Shown here: positions 8,229-17,188 of the stretch, piece after piece
Layout: each line of letters opens with the position of its first letter
Numbering within the stretch: position 1 is the stretch's first letter
From: Agarophyton chilense
Lineage: Eukaryota > Rhodophyta > Florideophyceae > Gracilariales > Gracilariaceae
Direction of reading: 5' to 3'
DNA length: 64,000 bases
NCBI GenBank assembly: GCA_030374765.1
Contig: JARGXX010000068.1
Coordinates: 434,001 to 498,000 of the forward strand
Notes under the pieces: generated by a model
What the model was told of the DNA's origin: nothing
Databases searched by the model: none
What the model saw: the letters and a program-made list of their open reading frames with translations, nothing else
Made by a program: the position numbers and the translations under genes

Positions 8229-9629
8229 ATGACGTCGCGTCCCGATGCCGTCGCTGTCGCCGCCAGTGCGCCACCGCCGCCGGCCTTTTGCGCAGCGTCG
8301 CCGTTGCTGCCGCGTTTCGTGGCGCCCGTCCCAAGGCGTCTCTCCACGTCGCGTCGCTCGCTTGCACCGCGCGTGCACCGTCGTCATGTCCATCTCCCCC
8401 TGTCGCCGTCGCCATCGCCATCGCCGTCGCATCTGCCGTCGTACACCCCCTCCTCCCCACGCGCCCCCCCACGCGCGTCGCTCATCCCCGCGCCCTTGGC
8501 CAACATAGCCAGCACAGGCGCCGGCGTACTCGTGCTAGGTTTCATTGTGTTTGTGCATGAATGCGGTCACTTTGTAGCAGCCCGTGTTCAAAACATTCGA
8601 GTGAAGAACTTTTCCATCGGCTTCGGACCCAAATTGTACGCGTTCACGCCGCCTGGGTCGGAGACGGAGTTCACGTTGCGATTGCTACCTCTGGGCGGGT
8701 ACGTGGCATTCCCAGAGCATGTGAGCGTGGACCAAAATAGCGGTGAGACAATGGTGAGCGATGACGCCGATATGCTGCAAAACCGCCCGTTATTGGATCG
8801 TGCCATTGTGATTTCGGCGGGCGTGGTGGCCAATTTGGTGTTGGCTTGGAGTTCTATTTTCGCATCCATGTCGCTGTTGGGCGTGCCGTTGTACAGCTTT
8901 GAACGCGGGGTGAAGATTGAAAAGGTGGTAGATGCCAACGGGGCGGCGGCGGCTGCAGGCATTCAGGCAGGCGACATTATTGTAGGCGTGGATGGAAAGC
9001 AATTGCTCGATTCGGTGGACAGCTCTGCGCAAGTAGCTGAATACATCCGCACAAGCAACGGACGTGATATACTGTTTGGCATAGAACGCAACAACTCTAC
9101 CATTCAAGTGTTGGTGACACCCAAGTGTTGCACTCGCGACGGCAGCTCACTAATGGGCGTCCAACTCAACTCACGCATCACAATGCAACGTAATCACAAC
9201 GCGTCACTTTTGAACGTGGTTCGCAGCACCAACAACGAATTCACACGACTGTGCACGCAAACGTGGAACGGACTTCGCGCCACAGTGAGCAACTTTGAAC
9301 AATCATCCAAAAACCTGTCGGGCCCCATCGGGGTGGTTTCCATCGGCGCGCAATTGGCACGCGAGGACGCGGCAGCTCTGTTCACATTTTGCGCAGTCAT
9401 CAGCATCAATCTTGCCGTGATCAACGCACTTCCACTGCCCGCTCTGGACGGCGGTCAAATGGTTCTTCTGGCGGTGGAGTTTGTGCGCGGCACGCCCGTA
9501 TCTCTCCGCATTCAAGACGCCATCAATCGCACGGCGCTGTTGCTGTTTCTGGCCTTCTCCGGCGTGCTCGTCGTGGGCGATCTGGAGCGGCTCAACATTG
9601 TGGCCGCGCTGCAGCAACTGTTCAGCTGA
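8229..9629 (+). CDS. plastid-type site-2 protease (RseP/ARASP-like intramembrane metalloprotease)
   Basis: The 466-residue protein is an M50B intramembrane zinc protease. The first hydrophobic segment carries HECGH (His110, Glu111, His114), the zinc-binding and catalytic motif. A single PDZ domain follows (~227-297, GVKIEKVVDANG ... AGDIIVGVDG). The third zinc ligand is Asp407 in NALPLPALDGG, preceded by PIGVVSIG. The first ~90 residues are rich in Ala, Ser, Arg and Pro with almost no acidic residues, as in a plastid transit peptide; I infer import into plastid membranes, as for plant ARASP and cyanobacterial RseP-type enzymes. In-frame sequence continues 5' to about 7875 but has no ATG, so 8229 is chosen. 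The gene shares its promoter region with the divergent ligase gene. Confidence 0.88.
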   Translation: MTSRPDAVAVAASAPPPPAFCAASPLLPRFVAPVPRRLSTSRRSLAPRVHRRHVHLPLSPSPSPSPSHLPSYTPSSPRAPPRASLIPAPLANIASTGAGVLVLGFIVFVHECGHFVAARVQNIRVKNFSIGFGPKLYAFTPPGSETEFTLRLLPLGGYVAFPEHVSVDQNSGETMVSDDADMLQNRPLLDRAIVISAGVVANLVLAWSSIFASMSLLGVPLYSFERGVKIEKVVDANGAAAAAGIQAGDIIVGVDGKQLLDSVDSSAQVAEYIRTSNGRDILFGIERNNSTIQVLVTPKCCTRDGSSLMGVQLNSRITMQRNHNASLLNVVRSTNNEFTRLCTQTWNGLRATVSNFEQSSKNLSGPIGVVSIGAQLAREDAAALFTFCAVISINLAVINALPLPALDGGQMVLLAVEFVRGTPVSLRIQDAINRTALLLFLAFSGVLVVGDLERLNIVAALQQLFS

Positions 9630-9987
9630 GAGCAGCGCACACGTGTGTGTGTGTGCGCACGTGTGATACGGGTGTACGTGTGACACGGGTGTGGTGTAAG
9701 CGCGCGCGTGGGTGGAAGCTGTTTTTTGTGTGCAAACGAACACGCACAAGTTGTTTATATTACACAGTAAAGCGCGGCGCGCGCGGCAGCGCCAGCAGCA
9801 GCGCGCGCGTCGACACACAGCCACTGCGCTCCGACGCAGCCGCACTGCAGACGCGCTCCGATCGAGCGACTCCCCACGCGCCCGCTGCTGCCGCCCGCGC
9901 CCGCACGCCGCGCCGCCACCTCCGCACTGTCAAGCTTGCCGTCGGCTTGCAGCCCGCCCGCCCCCCCCCCCCTCTCCCTACCCCCCC
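9630..9987. other. intergenic spacer with GT-rich tract and TATA-like site
   Basis: A GT/ACGTGT-rich stretch follows the protease stop (~9641-9700). A TTTATATTA motif at about 9754 is the best TATA-like candidate for the downstream zinc-finger gene. The zinc-finger frame is open through here but contains no ATG. Confidence 0.4.
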
Positions 9988-11154
9988 ATGCCGCCGCTTC
10001 ATACGCGCCTCATTTCCGTCGCGTCGCCGTCGGCTTCGTCACCTTCGCCTTCGCCTTCTCCTTCGCCTTCGCCTTCTTCCTCCCCGTCTGCCGTGCCCCC
10101 TCCTGCCTCTCCTGCCCGCTCGCCGTCGCACCCTGCTGCTGCTCCTGCTCCTGCCCCGCTCCCCCCCATCTCCTCCGCTTCTTCGCCGCCCCACTCCACC
10201 GTCGCCGCCACATCTACCGCCGCCGCCGCCGCCGCCGCCGCCACCGCCGCTGCCGCTGTCTCCGCCGTCTCCGCCGTCCCCACCACCGCCGCCGCCTCCG
10301 TCCCATCGCACACTTCCTCACATCCGCCGCTTCCAACCGACCCGCTCAAACCGTCCTCCTCCGTCGTCGCGCCCCCTGCACCCCCCTCCCCGCATGCCGC
10401 CGCCGCTGCCGTCCAACCCTCGGCGCTCGATGCTTCGTCCCATCTGCGCCCCGTCGTGCTACAACACCCCGCGCACCACGCCCTCGCCGCACACGCCCAC
10501 AAGAAGACCGATCCCACTCTTGAAGCCGCCATGAACGCCGCCATAGCCAGCTCCGTCGCAATGCATCTTCCGCCCGTCCCTCCCCCGCCACCTCCACCCC
10601 CGTCAAATCCCGCGTCTATGGCCCATCGTTCCGTTTTACACCACCACGCTCTGTCGCCCGCACGTCCGCCCGTTTCCGTCTCGCACGCGCTTCCACCCGC
10701 TCTTACCCCCATCGTGCGCACCATCCACAAAAAGACTTCTGCCCCTGCTTCGTCGGGCGCTTGTACTGTGTCTTATGTATGTGATGTGGTGGGCTGTGGC
10801 AAATCGTTTAGCAAGAAGTTTAATTTGAAGGCCCACAAGAGAGTACATACCGGCGATGAGCCTTTTGTTTGTAGCTATCCTACCTGTGGAAAGCGCTTCA
10901 AGTGGAAGTCCAGTCTTACCTTTCACGAGGGGCTACATCTCAACACACCCGACGAACCTCCTGTCCCCGTCTCCGTCCCCGTTTCGGTCTCCGTCTCTGT
11001 GCCTGTCTCCGTCTCGGCCCCCACTGCCGAGCTCACCACTGCGTCCAACGCTACCGCCGCTTCCTTGCTTGCTACCAATCACTCGCTTGTGGATCGTCGC
11101 CCTTCACCCCCTTCCGCCACTGCCACCGACGCTAGTAAGCACCACAACGTGTAG
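9988..11154 (+). CDS. C2H2 zinc-finger protein with two TFIIIA-type fingers
   Basis: The 388-residue protein has two adjacent C2H2 fingers near residues 265-287 (CDVVGCGKSFSKKFNLKAH) and 295-317 (CSYPTCGKRFKWKSSLTFH). Both have C-x4-C-x12-H-x3-H spacing, joined by the linker TGDEPF, a variant of the canonical TGEKP. The type resembles TFIIIA/YY1-like DNA-binding proteins, so a nuclear transcription-factor role is likely. The rest is low complexity: SP repeats at 19-35, an alanine run (~76-90), proline runs and a C-terminal VPVSV repeat (~325-345). An upstream in-frame stretch starts only with GTG, so ATG 9988 is used; the N terminus is uncertain. Targets are unknown. Confidence 0.75.
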   Translation: MPPLHTRLISVASPSASSPSPSPSPSPSPSSSPSAVPPPASPARSPSHPAAAPAPAPLPPISSASSPPHSTVAATSTAAAAAAAATAAAAVSAVSAVPTTAAASVPSHTSSHPPLPTDPLKPSSSVVAPPAPPSPHAAAAAVQPSALDASSHLRPVVLQHPAHHALAAHAHKKTDPTLEAAMNAAIASSVAMHLPPVPPPPPPPPSNPASMAHRSVLHHHALSPARPPVSVSHALPPALTPIVRTIHKKTSAPASSGACTVSYVCDVVGCGKSFSKKFNLKAHKRVHTGDEPFVCSYPTCGKRFKWKSSLTFHEGLHLNTPDEPPVPVSVPVSVSVSVPVSVSAPTAELTTASNATAASLLATNHSLVDRRPSPPSATATDASKHHNV

Positions 11155-11505
11155 ATCACACCGTCTACTACCATCACAACCATGTACATGACTGTCCTTG
11201 TCTCTTTGTCTCTCTTTTGTGTTGCGTAAAACAAAAACTGAGCACCTTTCTCTGTATGCGTGCACTGCGCCCACTCTCAACACCCCCGCCATTGCACACA
11301 CACACACACCATAACCGTTCCACTGCGTCGCGAGCCAAGTCCACTGCCACATCATCGCCCATCACCCCATCTCTTACACCCCCATGCCACCTACACACCC
11401 CCTCCCCCACCACCACATTGTTCTTCCGTTGCTCTCCCCTCGCAACCACCCCCTCGCCCCATACCCTGCATCTCGCCTTTACATGCTCCGTCCCGCCCCT
11501 TCGCC
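11155..11505. other. intergenic spacer between two + strand genes
   Basis: It holds the 3' end of the zinc-finger transcript and the promoter of the secreted protein. A short CA run lies at about 11296-11310. No other feature is seen. Confidence 0.35.
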
Positions 11506-13308
11506 ATGCCCGCCGCCACGCCCCTTCTGACCGCCGCCACCCTACTACTCCTCGCCGTCGCGCGCGCCACACCCCGCCCCGCAACATGCTGCTTCCCCCC
11601 CGGCCTCACCTTCGACGACTGCGACGCCGCCCACCCCTGCGCCCCCGACAGATCTTGTCTCACGGCCGACACGCTATCTCCGTGTCTCCTCCGTCGCAAT
11701 TGCATTTGTTACCCGCATCGTATCGAAGCCTGTGCCTCATCTGCGCAATGCACGCATGGCGAATTGTGTGCCGCACGTCCTTATGATAGTTTGGCGTTTT
11801 GTGTCAGTGAAACTGTCTTTACTTTAGACGCTACTTTCGTTGTTTACGATGAATGTTGCGATGATTCATTGCCGGTGCGTCCGTCCCATGAGAAACCCCC
11901 CGTCGTTACGGAGCCGCAACGCACCGTTCAACCAACGCCTACCCGGACGCAAACGCCGACTCCGACCCCGACCCCAACGCCGACCCGCTCCGCAGCGGCG
12001 ACATCAACAGCCGTCGTAACGAAGCCACGTCCATCCGCAACGCCCACAAGCACCCCATCCATTCGTCCATCGCGCTCGCCGCGCCCATCAACCCAACCTC
12101 GCCCCACACCGTCCCGATCCAAAGCGCCGCAACGATCCCCCCGTCCCAGCCCCTCGCCCCGTCCGCAAGTCACCGCCGTACAGCCAGTGAAACAACCTCG
12201 TCCATCCCCCACGCCACGCCAATCACCTCCCCAGAGAACGCGACCACCAAAGCCGACGGGCGGTTTGGCGGGCGATCCGTGTCGTCGTCGCGGCGATTGT
12301 CTTGGCTATCGAAAGTGCGTTGACACTCGCACTAAACGCGATTGTGGCGGGGGTGATTGCGTCTGCGTTGGTTCGCGCATTTGTGTGTGTAATGACCAAT
12401 GTACCGATGGCGAAGTGTGCTCTGGCTCGCCGGGCAGGGCGTATTGTTTCTCGCCCCGCCTCATTGAGAGTTTGTCGTATGCGCAGGCGTTGCCGTGTCC
12501 TGTTACAAAGCCCACCTCCACACCATCTCCGAAACCGCGCCCCAGCGCAACAGGTCTCACGGGCGAGACTTGTCGCATTGACAAGAACTGCGATGGCGAG
12601 CGAAAATGCGTTGCTGCCAGGGGTCGCACCTGCGTCACATCGGGCGTGTTGTGTGACGGCCGACAGCAGTCGTGCACTGTAGGGGATGAGCGTTGTTATT
12701 GTTACTTACTTCGCGAGTGCAACTGTTCGCTCGACTGCGAGGACGGCGAGATGTGTACTTCCACCCTGTTTGGTCGCATCTGTCTGTCGCCGCTTATCAC
12801 GGCCAATGACTCCGTTTTGAACACCATTGGCTGCCCTTCCGCTGCTACGGGGGAAAGTTCGGAGGATCCCATCTTGATTGTCAACCTTGTCGCACCAGAG
12901 AATCTCGACGGTGATGAACAGGCGTCGTCGTCAAATTCTCCTCTTGCCAACGCTCAGCAGGACATTGATGACCAAGTCTGTATTGATGCGAACGCACTGA
13001 GTCATCTGCACGTCAATGATCTCGTTTACAAGACGCACAGAATCGCACGTGTGTTGTGTGATGGGCATCAAAGTTGTGCCACGCCGGGGCACATGGTCGT
13101 TTTCAACGGACGGGCAATGATGATGAGGACGTATTGCGACCTCGTGTCGTGTGATCAGCGCATCATGCAAGTGAACAGTCCTCGGTTCAAACCGAGCATT
13201 CGAATTCCATCAAGCACTGATGGCCTGCATTTTACAGCGTTCGCCGCGAGGTATCAGACAAGAATGGAGGAAATCGCACTCACCACTGTTGTACATGCTG
13301 GATTGTAA
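11506..13308 (+). CDS. secreted cysteine-rich repeat protein with Pro/Thr/Ser linkers
   Basis: The 600-residue product starts with a clear signal peptide (LLTAATLLLLAVARA, cleavage near residue 21). Three cysteine-rich modules follow. Each ends in a related block: QCTHGELC...FCVS (~78-100), QCTDGEVC...YCFS (~298-318) and DCEDGEMC...ICLS (~405-425). They are separated by linkers rich in Pro, Thr and Ser, including a PT repeat near 145-160, typical of O-glycosylated extracellular proteins. The last ~150 residues form another domain with several cysteines and no membrane anchor. I infer an extracellular or cell-wall protein; the modules resemble small disulfide repeats but fit no family I can name. 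Start chosen at the ATG opening the signal peptide, although the frame is open from 11260. Confidence 0.65.
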   Translation: MPAATPLLTAATLLLLAVARATPRPATCCFPPGLTFDDCDAAHPCAPDRSCLTADTLSPCLLRRNCICYPHRIEACASSAQCTHGELCAARPYDSLAFCVSETVFTLDATFVVYDECCDDSLPVRPSHEKPPVVTEPQRTVQPTPTRTQTPTPTPTPTPTRSAAATSTAVVTKPRPSATPTSTPSIRPSRSPRPSTQPRPTPSRSKAPQRSPRPSPSPRPQVTAVQPVKQPRPSPTPRQSPPQRTRPPKPTGGLAGDPCRRRGDCLGYRKCVDTRTKRDCGGGDCVCVGSRICVCNDQCTDGEVCSGSPGRAYCFSPRLIESLSYAQALPCPVTKPTSTPSPKPRPSATGLTGETCRIDKNCDGERKCVAARGRTCVTSGVLCDGRQQSCTVGDERCYCYLLRECNCSLDCEDGEMCTSTLFGRICLSPLITANDSVLNTIGCPSAATGESSEDPILIVNLVAPENLDGDEQASSSNSPLANAQQDIDDQVCIDANALSHLHVNDLVYKTHRIARVLCDGHQSCATPGHMVVFNGRAMMMRTYCDLVSCDQRIMQVNSPRFKPSIRIPSSTDGLHFTAFAARYQTRMEEIALTTVVHAGL

Positions 13309-13609
13309 TGTTAAACAATTGGTTCGAGTCTGTTCTTTCATGCCGCACCTACCCACTACCTGCGTTGTATCTAATAAAAAGTTTCGACGATTGCAATTCA
13401 GATTACAGCTAACAAGTACTTTACCATTGGTGCTTTCGACATGGACTTCATAATAAGAAACTAGGCGTTTTTAGGAGATCTTCGTGGGCGTTCGGCGACT
13501 ATAATCATCTTTGTATAGGCAAAAGGTCACTAGACAGGCATGGCTTTTCCCGTTTTTTTTTTTTTGAGTGGTCGCGTACAAGCCGTCGCTACCCAACTTA
13601 GAGGGTAGG
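13309..13609. other. convergent 3' region
   Basis: About 300 bp lie between the stops of the secreted-protein gene (+) and the bromodomain gene (-). It contains an AATAAA for the former and a T-run near 13549-13565. Confidence 0.4.
13373..13378 (+). terminator. polyadenylation signal AATAAA
   Basis: A canonical AATAAA lies 65 nt downstream of the stop codon of the secreted cysteine-rich protein. Confidence 0.55.
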
Positions 13610-15916
13610 TCATCTTCCGCTGGCGTGATATGACGGACTGGGTAGGGGAGTCCCAGCCGCTTGCATAGCCTGTTGATGAGCAAGATTCCTTTCCCTCCGC
13701 CTTCGCAATAAATCAGCTTCTTCCCCACCAGACGAGTCCGACTCTTCTGAGCTGGATTCATATCCCGAACTCCCGCTGCCATCCGAGTCGTCAGAATCCG
13801 AGCTGGAGTCACTGTCGTAGAAGGACTTTTCATTGTCCTTGACGTTTCCTTCCAGTAACGCTGGACTCTTTCCTTTGCTGGATTTTCGCAATTGTGTAGT
13901 CAGTGATTCAATCTCTGCGACCACTTGTTTGTTAGACATTTCGAATATGTCAGTGTTTGGATCACCCTTTTTCTTTTTCCGCAGCTCCTGGGTCACGTAT
14001 GCTTCCATGTCCCGCAGCACTTCGTTGTCTAGGCTATCAATGTCCAGCTCAATTTCCTCGTTGTGATTCACCTCCATCGACGCCTTCGCATTCTTAGTCG
14101 CCAAGGCCACAATTTTGCTCAACTTGTCCGAAGGCAACTTGCTCACGTTTTTGCTTAGTTGTAGTTTCTCCTCAAACGTCATCGGAACATGATACAAAGC
14201 CTTGGCTTCTAACAAGTACGAAGCGCCACCAGGCGCTGGTGATGCCGGTGATCCGGCTTCGTTCACGGTGCGTTGCCTTCGCAATGCCCGTAGTCTCGTT
14301 TCCATCTCCTCGATGGTCATGCTCTTTTTCCCTTCTTTCTTGTCTTCCTCCGCAGGCTTGGGCGGCTTTTTTTTCTTCGCAATAGTCTTTGCCGAAGTCT
14401 TTCCTTTCATCGACCCCTGAACTTTCTTCTTCTTACCGGTAGTGCTCTTGGTAGCTGTGTCTGCTGCAGCCGCCCCCGACGTGCTGTTCTTCAACTTCTT
14501 GGTCTCTATCGGTCTATCTACGTCGATGGGCGCACTCGGAATCTTCTTTCGCTTCTTGGACTTCTTCACTACCTGTGTAGAGATCTGTTCCATTGAAGGC
14601 ATATGAGCCATCCTCGACTCAAACTTCTCCAGAAGTCGGGTGGCCGACTCATAGTAAAAGTCCCCAACACTATTGTAAGTCCTGGCGTTCTCAAAAATCA
14701 AACGCATGTCAGCCTCGAAGGACTTTGCGTCAAATATCACTTCCTCCACTTCTTTCCGACCAGGCGCAGCCAGGTAGTACCCAGACTCTAGCCGATTTCT
14801 CACCGTCTCAAGGTCCATCGGGTTCGTAATGATGTCAAAGTATCCCGGCAGCTGATCCACATTCCACAAGGATTCTATTGGCTTTGAGAATCCAAAAGCG
14901 TCTTTCAAGCGAAGAAAGTCTTTGACAAGACGCAGACAAAACAAAACTTGTTTGTTTTTCGAAGCAGAGTTCTTTGGGAACGTGGCGCCCCGTTCCCCAG
15001 GGTGCGAAGAGAGTAGAACCGAAGGTGTTCGGACGCGTGCAGAACCCCGATTTCCGGCTGCAGAAGTAGTGGACAATGGGGGCTTCGATTTGCTAGCTTT
15101 AGCGCTGTGACTGCCTGAACGCGGCAAGTCAAGCTTCCCTTTGGGAGGGACATCTTCTATTAGACTGAGATCTACGCTGACGACTTTGTCTCTGCTAGCG
15201 GACGTCTTCCCTTGTACTCTTGATGGAGAAAGCGCACGCGTTCTATTCTTATGTTTGGTATCACTTGGGCCGTTTATAGGCTTCTCCGCGACGCGCACAG
15301 CCGCTGGGGATGGGTTTTCACTGCCGTCCAGAGCCAGTCTCGGGCTCAAAAGTGGCTTCTTTCCTTCTAGCGAAAGTTCACGTCGCTTGCGTTTGGGGGA
15401 GAGCGATTTGGGTCTTCTGCCATTCGCTCGAATCGGTTCCCTCTCGGTGGCGCGTCTGGCTAGTTTGGTAGGTCTCCGAAGTTGTTCATCTCCATTGTGA
15501 TCCGGGTAAGAACGGCGCAATCGGCGCGATCTAGAAGGCGACGACTGAGTCAAAGAGTCGCCTCTTGGAATGGTGCGCGAGGGAATTGATTGAGAAGTAG
15601 CATTGAAGGAATTGGCAGTAAACTTTGTAGGAAGCGAGGCCTGTTTCTCTAGAATGCTTCGCTGGTGCGTTATTTGGTTAAGCCTTCTCAACAACTCGAT
15701 TCGACGCGGATCCTGCGAGGCGGAATGGGACGGGGCTTCGAAGGCGACAAGTTGAGAGCCGTTCGCTACGAGCGACTGATGAGCTGATCTCGCGTGGCCG
15801 CGGTCGGTGGACCTGCCACGACCGCGACCACTCCGTTTTGCGGCAGCCAGGTCGGATACGAAGCGCGCGCACAAGCAAGCCAAGGAAAGACGGCAACGCA
15901 AGAGAATGCGGTGCAA
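13610..15916 (-). CDS. BET-family bromodomain-NET protein (GTE/BRD-like), 5' end unresolved
   Basis: The open frame encodes 768 residues. The bromodomain spans about 325-432 (CLRLVKDFLRLKDAFGF, IITNPMDLETV), and the acetyl-lysine-binding Asn is Asn415 in ENARTYN. The NET domain spans about 578-640 (MTFEEKLQLSKNVSKLP, EIELDIDSLDNEVLRDME). Lysine-rich stretches flank both, and an acidic Ser/Asp tail plus RRRRERN follow, like the SEED region of BET proteins. One bromodomain plus NET is the plant-GTE arrangement. Such proteins read acetylated histones and recruit transcription machinery. There is no ATG in frame before the bromodomain (the first Met is ~residue 367), so the start must come from an upstream exon. 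Splice-like signals exist upstream: GTGAG repeats near 16,010-16,030 followed by a pyrimidine tract. Confidence 0.82.
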   Translation of the reverse strand: MHRILLRCRLSLACLCARFVSDLAAAKRSGRGRGRSTDRGHARSAHQSLVANGSQLVAFEAPSHSASQDPRRIELLRRLNQITHQRSILEKQASLPTKFTANSFNATSQSIPSRTIPRGDSLTQSSPSRSRRLRRSYPDHNGDEQLRRPTKLARRATEREPIRANGRRPKSLSPKRKRRELSLEGKKPLLSPRLALDGSENPSPAAVRVAEKPINGPSDTKHKNRTRALSPSRVQGKTSASRDKVVSVDLSLIEDVPPKGKLDLPRSGSHSAKASKSKPPLSTTSAAGNRGSARVRTPSVLLSSHPGERGATFPKNSASKNKQVLFCLRLVKDFLRLKDAFGFSKPIESLWNVDQLPGYFDIITNPMDLETVRNRLESGYYLAAPGRKEVEEVIFDAKSFEADMRLIFENARTYNSVGDFYYESATRLLEKFESRMAHMPSMEQISTQVVKKSKKRKKIPSAPIDVDRPIETKKLKNSTSGAAAADTATKSTTGKKKKVQGSMKGKTSAKTIAKKKKPPKPAEEDKKEGKKSMTIEEMETRLRALRRQRTVNEAGSPASPAPGGASYLLEAKALYHVPMTFEEKLQLSKNVSKLPSDKLSKIVALATKNAKASMEVNHNEEIELDIDSLDNEVLRDMEAYVTQELRKKKKGDPNTDIFEMSNKQVVAEIESLTTQLRKSSKGKSPALLEGNVKDNEKSFYDSDSSSDSDDSDGSGSSGYESSSEESDSSGGEEADLLRRRRERNLAHQQAMQAAGTPLPSPSYHASGR

Positions 15917-17188
15917 GGCGTTGTTTCCGCAATTGCTTCAACAAAACTCGTGGAAGGGGGTAAACAGAAAGAGATGTGGGTGGGGGGGGAAGTGAGGGAA
16001 AAAGAAAACAAGTGACCTCACTCTCACTCGTTGACGCTACTGCGCGACGAATGAAGACGACGCGGAAGAGACGAAACGACGAGGGCAGGGTCAGTGGAAT
16101 GAAATTTCGGGTGGACGTGAGACGGGCAGACGACTTGATGGTCACATGGCACGCGGGGCGCGCGTTCGAATTAGAGAGGCGCACACAAGCGTTTACAAAG
16201 CAAGGTGCAATAGCCTCCAGCCCAAAAACAGACAGTTAGGCTAGCGACAAAGGTGCGACGTTGCGCAGAGACACGACGAAGGCGCGGTACAAATGTGTCA
16301 TACGGCGCGAACGACCGGGGTGACGGGGGGTGTTGATCGCGCGGTACGGTTGCGATGCTGCGGGGGAGGGGGGCGGGAGGCTGTGTGTCGGTGACGCTAG
16401 CTAGGTGTGACCAGTGGTGGTAGGCGGGCTGCGTGGGTTCGGTCGGGGCGGGGGTGGGGGGTGAGGCGGGGGAAGATTGTGAGAGGAAACGCACCTGCAC
16501 ACACAAGTCCAGAGGGGCACACGCAAGGCGGGTGCAAATACGGCAGACGGGCGCAAGGCAGTGACGACAAAGAAAGCGGGCGGGGCGGCGGAGAGAAAAA
16601 GACGGGGAGGAAGTGAGAAAACAAACAAGTGGGGGGCGGAAACGGAAAGGGGAGAGAGAGAGACAGCGTGGAGTGCGAACGTTGAGGGAGAAGCAGAGCG
16701 CGAGAAGGAGCGCCAGTGTGAGTGCGAGTTGAACGACGCGATGAAGTTTTTCAGTTGCTGCTGGGCGCACGGCGCTGACGTCTTGGCTCGGCACTCTGCT
16801 TTCACGCCAACTACAAAGCCGAAAGATATGTTGGCGCGAGCGCGCTGATCGCAACACGCGGCCACGTGGCGCGCGTGGTGAACTCAGCAGCGTACGCTGC
16901 AGCGTACGCTCTGCTGCTGGCCGCCACGACGCACCTGCCGCCCGTTCTGCCCACGTTGCCATCGTCACCCATAACGTTGACGTTCAGCCGCTCCCTCCTC
17001 CATCCCCACCTTCATCTTCCTCCCTTGTCCTTGCTATCGTCAACTTGCATGCAGTATGCGCACCATGCATCATGCATAATGCATCATATACTGTACCGCC
17101 AACCCTGCCGACCATGCATTGTTAAACTACCCGGCCTTGTACATCCACACAGTACACTGTCACAACAAGCGCTCCCCACTCCTCCCCG
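15917..17188. other. intergenic region upstream of the bromodomain gene
   Basis: The 1.27 kb probably contain the 5' exon and promoter of the bromodomain gene and the 3' UTR of the membrane-protein gene. Several long open frames cross it, but all start with non-ATG codons and show only composition bias (Ser/Pro/Arg). Purine-rich sequence dominates 16,440-16,720. Confidence 0.35.
16831..16910. promoter_or_regulatory. cluster of palindromic sites (E2F-like half-site, G-box, 22-bp palindrome)
   Basis: Within 80 bp lie TTGGCGCG (16831), the perfect palindrome GCCACGTGGC containing a G-box (16861-16870), and a perfect 22-bp palindrome made of two AGCGTACGCT units around TGCA (16889-16910). It may be the promoter of the bromodomain gene; orientation is not proven. 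Confidence 0.4.

Noticed and set aside
16171..16968. 265-codon minus-strand frame
   Set aside because: It starts with a non-ATG codon and is composed of low-complexity Ser/Pro/Arg sequence created by a purine-rich plus strand.
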